Assembly (NCBI GenBank): GCA_021159475.1
Contig: JAGGRS010000220.1
Location: 1-8,996 of the forward strand
Source of the DNA: Candidatus Methanophagales archaeon
Lineage (GTDB): Archaea > Halobacteriota > Syntropharchaeia > Alkanophagales > Methanospirareceae
DNA length: 8,996 nt
Reading direction: 5' to 3'
How positions within the stretch are numbered: position 1 is the stretch's first letter; each line of letters begins with the position of its first letter. Position numbers and translations under genes: made by a program. The notes under the pieces were generated by a model that was not told where the DNA came from, ran no database searches, and saw only the letters and a program-made list of their open reading frames with translations. This document shows positions 1 through 6,775 of the stretch, piece after piece.

Positions 1-829
1 TCTTCTTCAATTGCGGCACCACCTCCGCAGACCTGAGCGGTGGCACCCTTATCTCTCTAACTGGCTTCAATAACTCCTCTATCTCCGATGTCGTGAGCTC
101 TTCCACACGTATCGCCGCCTCGAGTTGAACCGCGGTGAGATACTTTTCTGGTTCAAATACGAATATCCTGCCAGGTTTTATACCTATGACAGCATCCACG
201 CCTTTTAAAGCACTGTATGGCAATGGCAATGCCACATTTGAATAACTCTCAATGACTATGAGCTCATACTCCTTGAGCATCAACCTGAACGCCTGTTCGG
301 CTGCGCGGTCGTAATACTCGCGTGTTAGCTTATTTAACGTATTCAGGTCATGGACATGGAATATGCGCGATGCCCTTGCACATAACTCATTGAAGCGAGC
401 GTCATCGTATCTATACTCGGTCGGTAACGCCTCATTCACAACCACCAAATTCGTAGCTCCCGATTTATCCCAGAGCGTTACGCGGTCAATGATGAAATAA
501 GGGATCTGAGTCACTGGATCGATGTGTGGTGGCTCTGTCCATAGTCTGTGGAATGGATTGATAAACTCCTCCTCTAATGCACCCGTTGCGGCGGCGGGTC
601 GTGGAGAAGAAGCGAGTCTCAGCAGCTTCGCATCCTTGCCATAGAGTCTACCCCGGGATAGCGCTTCCTGCACCACATCATAGTCATACCAGATGCTGTT
701 CCCGGCTCGCGGCTTGAACCCGCATACGGCGTATCCTCGCACCCTAAAATAGTCTAATATCGCACATGCGAGACTGGTCTTACCCGCATCCCGCTCCTTC
801 AAACCCACAATCAATATCTTGTAGACCAT
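1..829 (-). CDS. BioD-like P-loop NTPase, partial (C-terminus beyond the left edge)
   Basis: 276 codons are visible from ATG 827-829 with no stop before the window edge. The N-terminus is a beta strand followed by a phosphate loop, GLKERDAGKTS at residues 9-19 (K17, T18), then FKPRAG at 38-43. That layout resembles the dethiobiotin synthetase/cobyrinate synthase-like branch of P-loop enzymes, where a KP motif follows the P-loop. A hydrophobic strand ending in Glu (LIVIES, E194) could be the Walker B equivalent. The P-loop is not canonical GxxxxGKT, because Gly9 lies six residues before Gly16. The substrate is unknown. It is not a true BioD by neighbourhood, as no biotin gene is present. It starts 10 bases after the secF stop, with no clear ribosome-binding site, so it is probably co-transcribed and translationally coupled to secF. 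Seen: motifs and spacing. Inferred: fold class. Confidence 0.85.
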   Translation of the reverse strand, partial: MVYKILIVGLKERDAGKTSLACAILDYFRVRGYAVCGFKPRAGNSIWYDYDVVQEALSRGRLYGKDAKLLRLASSPRPAAATGALEEEFINPFHRLWTEPPHIDPVTQIPYFIIDRVTLWDKSGATNLVVVNEALPTEYRYDDARFNELCARASRIFHVHDLNTLNKLTREYYDRAAEQAFRLMLKEYELIVIESYSNVALPLPYSALKGVDAVIGIKPGRIFVFEPEKYLTAVQLEAAIRVEELTTSEIEELLKPVREIRVPPLRSAEVVPQLKK

Positions 830-839
830 CTATATGCTA

Positions 840-1784
840 TTACTTCTTCTTATTCCTCTTACCTCCCTTCTTACCTCCTTTTCCCTGCTTTATATACCTC
901 TTCCTCCTTGACTCCCTCCTCTCTATATACCACCGCAATATACCCGCATTTAATAGCCATGTGTTCATCAAATCCATAACAAGCCCGAACAGGAGCACGA
1001 TTGATATGTCCTTCAATATGGTAATATCAATTGTAAAGGATACAACAAACATCGCAAAGATTGCAACGATGGTCGTGGAGGTCATCATTAGACCCGTCTT
1101 CATCGCGCTTCTGAGATTATCCAGCAGTTCGCCCTTCTTACGGAGCAGATTGGTAGTGAGCAGGATATCGGAGTCCACAGAATAGCCTATAAGCATGAGC
1201 AATGCCGCTACTGTCCCGAGCGATAGCTTCATACCTATTATGTCCATGCAGGCGACGGCGATGGTGATGTCCGAGAATGCTGATAGAACGACGGCGAAAG
1301 AGGGAACGGGGATTCGAAAGACCACGAATACCACAATAGCCATCAACAGGAATGCAATTATCAATGCGGACAATGCCTGACGCTGGTATTGCTTACCAAA
1401 TACCGCACTTATGCTCTTTATCTCGTATCTACCACCGTAGTGATTCTCCAACCTGTCAAGCAGCCTGTGATACTCCTGTGATTCACTTGATATATCAAAA
1501 TCCAGCCGCTTCTCATTGCCTATGCCCGTCTTTGCCACCAGAACCAGTGGCAAATCCCCAAATTCCGCTCTCAACTCATCCGCACTCTTGTCCGTCGATA
1601 TCTTCACCATCGTCCCGCCTCTGAAGTCCATCCCCAGATGCACCGGTGAGCCCACACTCAACTGTGTATATCCAAGAATGGCAAAAGCGGCGAGCAGAAG
1701 GATTAACGGTATGAGAACCATCTTCTTCACCTCATATCTCGTTACATCCAGATTCTCAAATATGCGCTCTCCTATCTCCCTCAT
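840..1784 (-). CDS. secF: Protein-export membrane protein SecF
   Basis: 314 residues, usual for archaeal SecF. SecF works with SecD in the cytoplasmic membrane to help the SecYE channel complete export. TM1 is about residues 22-40. It is followed by the SecD/SecF signature GMDFRGGT (51-58) and an extracytoplasmic domain (about 59-135), then TM2 (138-158), TM3 (163-185), TM4 (187-209), TM5 (232-252) and TM6 (257-283). TM4 carries the conserved GYSVDSD (200-206). The tail after residue 289 is strongly Lys/Arg/Gly-rich and cytoplasmic, which makes the plus strand a long pyrimidine tract at 840-910. The start ATG has GGAAGTGAT just upstream, close to the 16S complement. Oddity: archaeal secF and secD are usually adjacent, but the neighbours here are a P-loop NTPase and a divergent peptidase. 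Family call is firm. Confidence 0.96.
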   Translation of the reverse strand: MREIGERIFENLDVTRYEVKKMVLIPLILLLAAFAILGYTQLSVGSPVHLGMDFRGGTMVKISTDKSADELRAEFGDLPLVLVAKTGIGNEKRLDFDISSESQEYHRLLDRLENHYGGRYEIKSISAVFGKQYQRQALSALIIAFLLMAIVVFVVFRIPVPSFAVVLSAFSDITIAVACMDIIGMKLSLGTVAALLMLIGYSVDSDILLTTNLLRKKGELLDNLRSAMKTGLMMTSTTIVAIFAMFVVSFTIDITILKDISIVLLFGLVMDLMNTWLLNAGILRWYIERRESRRKRYIKQGKGGKKGGKRNKKK

Positions 1785-1876
1785 CTATCACTTCCCATCC
1801 TTATCCTATCCCTATATCTGAAGAGAAGAAAAATAAAATAACAATAATAAATGATGGTGGTGGGAGGCGATTATGG
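1785..1876. promoter_or_regulatory. Divergent promoter region, secF / M24 peptidase
   Basis: This 92-base gap separates the divergent secF and peptidase genes. An A/T-only-like block at about 1828-1850 (core AAATAAAATA, 1831-1840) sits at a distance that could serve as TATA element for both directions: about 45 bases before each start, giving leaders of roughly 20-26 bases. Neither match to the archaeal TATA consensus is strong, so the exact elements are inferred. Confidence 0.4.
1862..1867 (+). promoter_or_regulatory. Ribosome-binding site of the M24 peptidase gene
   Basis: GGGAGG ends 9 bases before GTG 1877 and 12 before ATG 1880. The spacing favours GTG 1877 as the start, although the adjacent ATG is possible. 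Confidence 0.6.
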
Positions 1877-3004
1877 GTGATGAAGGCTCTTCTTATGGTC
1901 AGTGGTAGCGTGTATAATGCGGATATGTATTACGCCACGCGATTCCTCTCCTTAGACCCCTTTATCTACATCCGCGACACCAGTGGCAGGGCTATCATCA
2001 TCGTATCGCCGATGGAATACGAGCGCGCGAAGAAGGAGTCAATTTTGAGCGAGATTCGTTCCACAGCGGATTATGACGGCGGCGACGCGAACGAACGGCG
2101 TGAGGAGTTGATAATATTAAAAGCACTGCGTGAGGAGGGCATAGATGAGGTTGAAGTCCCGAAATACTTCCCCCTCTATATCGCAGATTCACTGCGTAAG
2201 GCTGGCATAGCAGTAACTCCAGTGGAAGAGCTTGAACTGACGAAAGAGCGTGAAGTGAAGGCTGAATGGGAGATAGAATACATAAAGAAGGCTCAGCGTG
2301 CATGCGAAGATGCAATGAGAGTAGCGATAGAGGAGATAAGGAACGCCAGAATTGATGGTGAGTGCCTGGTGGCGAACGGCGGCGAAGGCGAGATACTGAC
2401 CTCAGAGCGAGTGAGAGCGTCCATTGAACACGCCCTCGTCGATTCCGGGTGCAGTTGTGACGGCGGGGAGCCGATAGTGGCATGCGGTAAGGGAGCTTCT
2501 GACCCCCATTTCTCAGGCTACGGAACCATCTTCGCACACGAACCCATCATCATTGATATCTTCCCGAGATTGAAATCCGGGCGATATTTCGCTGATATGA
2601 CGAGGACGGTAGTGCGTGGCGAGCCGTCAAGCGTGCTAAAAGAGATGTATGAAGCGGTTAAATTCGCACAGGAGTCTGCTGAAGAGTCAGTGCGGGAAGG
2701 TGTGAGGTGTAGCGATGTCCATAACCTGGTATGCGATATATTTGAGGATATGGGTTACGAAACGACGAGAACCAACGCTAATAGAGGATTTATCCACTCC
2801 ACGGGGCATGGTGTGGGGCTGGACGTGCATGAGCGCCCATATATCGGCGATAATGATTACGTGCTCCGGGAAGGGAACGTGATAACCATAGAACCTGGAC
2901 TATACGAGCCTGAGGTGGGAGGTGTGCGATTGGAGGATATGGTGCTCGTGCGTAAGAGCGGCTGTGAGAACCTGACAAGATTCGAGAAGAGACTCGTAAT
3001 TTAG
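1877..3004 (+). CDS. pepQ: M24-family metallopeptidase (Xaa-Pro peptidase type)
   Basis: 375 residues, cytoplasmic, predicted to cleave Xaa-Pro bonds in peptides. Residues 1 to about 125 form a creatinase-like N-terminal domain, and the rest is the pita-bread catalytic domain. All five dinuclear-metal ligands of the family can be placed: D227 (IIIDIFP), D240 (ADMTRT), H311 (in HSTGHGVG), E339 (ITIEPGLY) and E353 (VRLEDMV). H211, H307 and H318 match in spacing the other active-site histidines of E. coli aminopeptidase P (H243, H350, H361), and R351 is also kept. The enzyme should therefore be active. Aminopeptidase versus dipeptidase (PepQ) specificity cannot be decided from sequence, so the symbol is provisional. 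It begins with GTG 1877 (ATG 1880 is the next codon) after a GGGAGG site. It converges on the gene ending at 3024 with 19 bases between, and no terminator hairpin is evident. Confidence 0.92.
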   Translation: MMKALLMVSGSVYNADMYYATRFLSLDPFIYIRDTSGRAIIIVSPMEYERAKKESILSEIRSTADYDGGDANERREELIILKALREEGIDEVEVPKYFPLYIADSLRKAGIAVTPVEELELTKEREVKAEWEIEYIKKAQRACEDAMRVAIEEIRNARIDGECLVANGGEGEILTSERVRASIEHALVDSGCSCDGGEPIVACGKGASDPHFSGYGTIFAHEPIIIDIFPRLKSGRYFADMTRTVVRGEPSSVLKEMYEAVKFAQESAEESVREGVRCSDVHNLVCDIFEDMGYETTRTNANRGFIHSTGHGVGLDVHERPYIGDNDYVLREGNVITIEPGLYEPEVGGVRLEDMVLVRKSGCENLTRFEKRLVI

Positions 3005-3023
3005 GTTGCACTTTATCAGACCG

Positions 3024-3917
3024 TTAATAGACCCCCCGCTTCCTCTGTCGCTGTTGAAGTAGCAACACAACCGCCACAATCGCAATCACGACTATAATGG
3101 CGATAATAGCATATTTCGTGAACGTTCTGCCCCCAACTGCCGACTTTACTCCTGATTCTGCCTCCTTAGCGGAATCCCGAGCCTTCTCAGCCTCTACTAA
3201 CGCATCTTCGGGTCTGCCTTCACTATAATACTGCCGGGAATTGTTCAGGTATTCATTAGCCAGCTCAAGACTCTTCTTCGCATCTGCTACGTTAATACCC
3301 GCCTCTTCAGCCTCGATAATTGCCTTATTCGCCTTTGCTATCGTATCGTTTGCCTCGTGCCACATCTTAAGTGCATCTTCTATCGCCCGTGATGAGACAT
3401 CTCGTTTTATTTCTATCACCGAATATACTCCCTCTGTTGTCTCCTCCGTTACGTTTAACAACGTGTATCTCTCTCGCTTCCTCACTTCCGGCGCTTCGCC
3501 CGTCCAGCTTATGACGACTTTATTCCCGACTTCTTTATGATTGAGCGTGTAAGAACTGCCACTTTCGAGCACTTCCGCAGCTTGTTCGTCCACGCTTAGA
3601 TGCCCACTCGCATCCACCAATTCCGAGTGAAAAACAAGTGTTGAATTCTCTATTTCCTTGCTAATGTTCGTTAATACAATCTTTATAGAAACATCACTCC
3701 CGTTTTTCACCAGTTCTGTCCCATCTACATGGTCATACCGTAAATCTTTTATCTCCACATGCATGAAGGGAGTTGCATGCAACGAGGTTGCCTCTTCCGC
3801 AACGCATACGCTCAGCGGCATCAAACAGAGCGCACCTATCACCATTAAACTCAATATGTAGTAGCGGTAGCCGTGATTATTCCCCAGCGGTATCACCTTC
3901 TTCTTTCCTCCTACCAT
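3024..3917 (-). CDS. Secreted, membrane-anchored protein with helical C-terminal stalk
   Basis: Family not recognised. The 297 residues show an N-terminal signal sequence (basic start, hydrophobic about 20-40, then AEEAT). A beta-rich ectodomain follows (about 45-170; VSIKIVLTNIS suggests an Ig-like or CARDB-like fold). Next is an Ala/Glu/Lys-rich helical hairpin or TPR-like stalk (about 175-260), one C-terminal membrane segment (269-287) and a short basic cytoplasmic tail. Six N-x-S/T sequons (N72, N84, N91, N155, N190, N225) lie in the predicted outside part, so glycosylation is plausible. It starts 3 bases after the cetZ stop, which suggests co-expression. ATG 3917 lacks a good ribosome-binding site. 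GTG 3894-3896 (codon 8) has GGAGG 10 bases upstream and would give a shorter, ordinary signal peptide. A surface, adhesin or S-layer-associated role is inference. Confidence 0.85.
   Translation of the reverse strand: MVGGKKKVIPLGNNHGYRYYILSLMVIGALCLMPLSVCVAEEATSLHATPFMHVEIKDLRYDHVDGTELVKNGSDVSIKIVLTNISKEIENSTLVFHSELVDASGHLSVDEQAAEVLESGSSYTLNHKEVGNKVVISWTGEAPEVRKRERYTLLNVTEETTEGVYSVIEIKRDVSSRAIEDALKMWHEANDTIAKANKAIIEAEEAGINVADAKKSLELANEYLNNSRQYYSEGRPEDALVEAEKARDSAKEAESGVKSAVGGRTFTKYAIIAIIVVIAIVAVVLLLQQRQRKRGVY
3907..3911 (-). promoter_or_regulatory. Possible ribosome-binding site for an alternative GTG start
   Basis: On the minus strand GGAGG lies inside codons 2-4 of the membrane-protein gene, 10 bases before in-frame GTG at 3894-3896. 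It supports an internal start at codon 8. It could also be chance, since it encodes Gly-Gly. Confidence 0.35.
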
Positions 3918-3920
3918 GCA

Positions 3921-5072
3921 TCAGAACAGGGGCTTTAAGGTCTCACCTGTATCCATAAGCTCTCTGTAATCCCTCTCCTTCTCACTCGATACTTCTTTTA
4001 TTCGCTCCTGCGCCTCGGCTGCAATCGCCTGTAACTCTTTTATCCGCGGGACGTCCGATACGCCGGAAAACAGAACGATCGTCGATACATGGCGCCCCTT
4101 TACCAGCGGATAATCACCGCCCCTTACCTCTTTCCCCCTTATCAACTCCTCAATTCGCACCTTTGACTTCTCTATACCCTTCCGGCTCAACTCCTTCGGC
4201 GGTCCCGCCGCGATTATCAATGCCCGCTCCGCAGTTGAGACATCGCATGGTATCGTTAATCTGCCCGCTACTGCTCGCCGCACCAGCGAGGTAATCCTTG
4301 TAACCGTATCCAGATTCTCCATTGCCTTCTTCTTACCGATGAGCTTCTTAAATAAGCCTTCACTCTCTATCTCCTCCGATGCATAGCCAATCGTTGATAT
4401 CCCACCGCCTTTCAGTGTATTAATCACTTCAGCCGCATCTACCACCATCTGCCCCACTTCATTCGCCTCACCTGCACCGAAGAGAATCCCGAATCGCCTC
4501 ACAATTTCCTCGTTTATGTCCTCAAATGCCTCCTTCACGCTCTCTCCGCCCTTCTTCCACGCATCGTTATCAAAAAGGAAGAGATTGTCCACCTCGTTCA
4601 CAAACGTCACCAGGCTTCTCGCAGCATTCAACGAATATAAGCTCCCTTCATCTCTCGCGGGTAATATCCCGAGCCCGTAAACCGGTTCCTCATATAGCTT
4701 CTTCAGCCTCCTTGCCAATACAGGTGCACCGCCAGAGCCGGTTCCGCCACCTAAACCCGCTATTATCAGGAATGCATCAACCTGATGCGTACCGCGCTTA
4801 TCTATCGCACTCTGTATCGTATAAATCTCATCGGTGGCAACCTGCGCGCCCAATTCGTTATCCGCTCCTATACCATGCCCTTTCGCCAGCGACTCACCTA
4901 TAAGCAAACGGTCACTCATGGGTATGTTCTTCAGTCCCATCAAATCAGACCGTGCAGTATTAATAGCCAGTGCGCGAATCACGAACTTCTGCCCCGTCTT
5001 CCTCGCATACTCCACGAATGCATCTGCAATTCTCCCTCCTGCCTGTCCAAAACCTATCACGAATACCCGCAT
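3921..5072 (-). CDS. cetZ: CetZ, archaeal tubulin/FtsZ-family cytoskeletal GTPase
   Basis: 383 residues. CetZ proteins are tubulin-superfamily GTPases that polymerise at the cytoplasmic face of the membrane and control cell shape in haloarchaea. The N-terminal IGFGQAGG (6-13) is the CetZ form of the first nucleotide loop. NTARSDLMGL (38-47), KGHGIGADNELGA (64-76), tubulin signature GGGTGSG (108-114), DEGSLYSLNAARS (141-153) and DNLFLFDNDAW (162-172) follow. The T7 catalytic loop reads VVDAAEV (210-216): Glu215 stands where FtsZ has its second Asp, as in CetZ and alpha-tubulin. The protein ends in KPLF, like the C-terminal tail I recall from Haloferax CetZ1, which may be a partner-binding peptide. 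ATG 5072 has GGGAGG 6 bases upstream and a TATA-like box in the 64-base gap before it. The CetZ call rather than FtsZ is firm; the cellular role here is inferred. Confidence 0.95.
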   Translation of the reverse strand: MRVFVIGFGQAGGRIADAFVEYARKTGQKFVIRALAINTARSDLMGLKNIPMSDRLLIGESLAKGHGIGADNELGAQVATDEIYTIQSAIDKRGTHQVDAFLIIAGLGGGTGSGGAPVLARRLKKLYEEPVYGLGILPARDEGSLYSLNAARSLVTFVNEVDNLFLFDNDAWKKGGESVKEAFEDINEEIVRRFGILFGAGEANEVGQMVVDAAEVINTLKGGGISTIGYASEEIESEGLFKKLIGKKKAMENLDTVTRITSLVRRAVAGRLTIPCDVSTAERALIIAAGPPKELSRKGIEKSKVRIEELIRGKEVRGGDYPLVKGRHVSTIVLFSGVSDVPRIKELQAIAAEAQERIKEVSSEKERDYRELMDTGETLKPLF

Positions 5073-5078
5073 TTTATT

Positions 5079-5084
5079 CCTCCC
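5079..5084 (-). promoter_or_regulatory. Ribosome-binding site of cetZ
   Basis: GGGAGG on the minus strand, 6 bases before ATG 5072, fixes the cetZ start. Confidence 0.75.
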
Positions 5085-5121
5085 TTTCTCCTTCAGCTCC
5101 TGTTAATATCAATTCCCGTAT

Positions 5122-5137
5122 CGTATTTATATTTATT
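5122..5137 (-). promoter_or_regulatory. Candidate TATA box for cetZ
   Basis: Minus-strand AAATATAAATACGA sits just past the PRC-barrel gene stop. A start of transcription about 25 bases downstream would fall near 5100, leaving a leader of roughly 28 bases that contains the cetZ ribosome-binding site. cetZ could therefore be transcribed alone as well as from the upstream genes. Confidence 0.45.
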
Positions 5138-5841
5138 TATGAGTTATGATAACTTGACGATTTTAAAACGATGTTCTTACTATACATATTTAAACGCACG
5201 TCATCCATAGATATCCGGGTTTCTCCCAGGTAAGTCCCTCTTTTATGATTCACCACCAATTCTTCCAGCTCCCCCGTTCCCTCAGCGAAGATAATATCCT
5301 TCACGCTACCTATACAATCACCCCCTGCCGTTATGACTTTTTTATCCAGGATAGAGCTGGCGAACATCTTCATCGCTTTATTCCCGTCTCTCGCTATAAT
5401 GCCATGTATAAATGATTCGCGCCTCCTGACATCCTTCACATCACGCCCCAATAGGTCGCAAATCGCTTTTACATCCACGACCTCTTCCAGCTTGAGACCG
5501 AGCCGGTATAAGATGACGTATGCTAAAGACTGTGAGAATGCGAACGGATACTCAGCTACAAACTTACCATGCATCCGCTTCATCTCTTTATCCCCGGGGT
5601 CAAACAGATAATCGTTCACGGCTTCTCTAACTTCACGTGTAATCACAGCCTTTACCGCATCAACCCCTATTGCGCCCTTCTCTATCCCCTTCGCTTCACA
5701 CATCTGGATTGCATACGGGACAAAGTGTTCTACCGCATCTTCCGCGACATCTTCAAAGATGAAACACCACGGGAACATTTTTGACCTCAAATAAGCAATT
5801 ACTTTCTCCTTCTCCTCTCTCCCTCTCCTGTTCCACCACAT
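5137..5841 (-). CDS. PRC-barrel domain protein with a novel-looking N-terminal helical domain
   Basis: 234 residues, no signal peptide or membrane segment, so cytoplasmic. The C-terminal part (about 162-228) reads as a PRC-barrel: LDKKVITAGGDCIGSVKDII, then an acidic turn and EELVVNH, then a last strand NIVLKS. PRC-barrels are small beta barrels used as protein- or RNA-binding adaptors. In archaea they occur in CdvA and in the CdpB division proteins that contact SepF. Residues 1-160 are mostly helical with Trp/Cys/Phe-rich stretches (MFPWCFIFED, 22-31) and resemble nothing I can name. ATG 5841 follows a G-rich run (GAGGGGAG). The gene lies 39 bases after the upstream coiled-coil gene and 64 before cetZ, same strand. 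A cytoskeletal adaptor role is suggested only by this context; an RNA-processing role (RimM-like barrel) is the alternative. Confidence 0.85.
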   Translation of the reverse strand: MWWNRRGREEKEKVIAYLRSKMFPWCFIFEDVAEDAVEHFVPYAIQMCEAKGIEKGAIGVDAVKAVITREVREAVNDYLFDPGDKEMKRMHGKFVAEYPFAFSQSLAYVILYRLGLKLEEVVDVKAICDLLGRDVKDVRRRESFIHGIIARDGNKAMKMFASSILDKKVITAGGDCIGSVKDIIFAEGTGELEELVVNHKRGTYLGETRISMDDVRLNMYSKNIVLKSSSYHNS

Positions 5842-5880
5842 CTCCCCTCTTTCCTTACCTTCCGTTCTATCTTAAGGTCT

Positions 5881-6774
5881 TCACTTTTTAAAAATTTTTA
5901 ATACTTTACGGAGTTTCGGGCTCGAATTTGAAATATTCGCTCTTCTCTTGCCACCCTCTTCGCTCGCTCTGGCATTGCAGATTCTCCATACCAGTTCACC
6001 AAAGTCTGTTGCTTCGTAATCATCCTCGTATCTCTCCACCAGCTTATATTCCCAGCCATCGCTCGCTAAATACGCTATGCCATTAACCAGCTCTTTATCG
6101 TAAACATCTTTCACCAGTTCTTTATACTCTTTATCTTCACGGTGTGCAATCTCTTTTATATCCTCTATTCCCATGCGCTTCCTCTCTTTTACCAGCGTCT
6201 CTAACGCGAAAAAAGCGTATTCGTTCTGCCTGAGCCGCTCACAGCACTTATCTATGCTATTCACCATGCCGAGCTTCTGCTTCGCTGTCTCCTGAATCAT
6301 CATTATTACGTATCTCAGGACCTCCAAAGATGAACGCTCGTCTACTAAATCGACCTTTATTCCTTCCTCAGAGAGCGTAGCCACCCTGAACTGGATACTT
6401 GAGGATGGAATGCCAAAAAGGATGTCGGTAAGAGCGGAGAAATAATCTTCAGAGAGCGGCTCGTGTTCGCTATCGTAAGGGAAGAAGCCATCTTCAAACA
6501 GGTCTAAATTTGGTGCTAATTCCGCCGTCAGCTCCAGTATCTCCCTCTCCACTTCTGTCAGCTTCATAACGGCACTGCTTCTCTCGTCCTCCTCCTTTCG
6601 TAGTCGCTTCGCCTCCGCCTCTAACTTGTCCCTCAGCTTCCCGCCAATCCCCGTCGCCAATAGCTTCTCTATCTCCTCCAGCCTGTTTTCACTCGCCCCT
6701 TCGGCAGTTATCTCTTTCAATCGCCAATATTCACGAGCTAATGCATTTGCCCTCTCATTGAATTTTTCCACCAT
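5881..6774 (-). CDS. Coiled-coil protein with winged-helix-like C-terminal domain
   Basis: 297 residues, soluble, strongly charged, family not recognised. Residues 1 to about 85 are Glu/Lys/Arg/Leu-rich and predicted helical or coiled coil. 95-180 form a mixed globular middle (SIQFRVATLSEEGIKVDLVD, 126-145). About 184-265 look like a winged helix: helix EYAFFALETLVKER, GIEDIKEIA, a long helix to ASDGW (241), then a wing ending YEATDFGELVWRI (253-265), which resembles the Y-x-x-T-x-x-G close of archaeal MarR/ArsR-like domains. A basic tail ends at KIFKK. DNA binding is therefore plausible but not proven. The start codon is 1 base after the small-ORF stop (TAAAATG); a GAGG lies 11 bases upstream. 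It heads the run of full-size genes that leads to cetZ, so it may regulate or assemble with that module. Confidence 0.8.
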   Translation of the reverse strand: MVEKFNERANALAREYWRLKEITAEGASENRLEEIEKLLATGIGGKLRDKLEAEAKRLRKEEDERSSAVMKLTEVEREILELTAELAPNLDLFEDGFFPYDSEHEPLSEDYFSALTDILFGIPSSSIQFRVATLSEEGIKVDLVDERSSLEVLRYVIMMIQETAKQKLGMVNSIDKCCERLRQNEYAFFALETLVKERKRMGIEDIKEIAHREDKEYKELVKDVYDKELVNGIAYLASDGWEYKLVERYEDDYEATDFGELVWRICNARASEEGGKRRANISNSSPKLRKVLKIFKK

Positions 6775-6775
6775 T

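Noticed and set aside
840..910. Long pyrimidine tract on the plus strand, considered as a structural or regulatory element
   Set aside because: It is explained by the Lys/Arg/Gly codons of the SecF basic tail on the minus strand.
1998..2537. 179-codon open frame on the minus strand inside the peptidase gene
   Set aside because: It is an Arg/Ser/Leu/His-rich translation without domain structure, opposite a peptidase with all metal ligands in place.
5776..5841. Start of the PRC-barrel protein compared with photosystem-type PCP-reductase helices
   Set aside because: Only a loose helical pattern is shared, with no diagnostic residues, so no assignment was made.
5885..5901. TTTTTAAAAATTTTTAA tract at the end of the coiled-coil gene, considered as a frameshift site or terminator
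   Set aside because: The codon phase does not fit a slippery heptamer, and the tract simply encodes the Lys/Ile/Phe end KIFKK. It might help as a weak promoter for the PRC-barrel gene, but nothing shows this.
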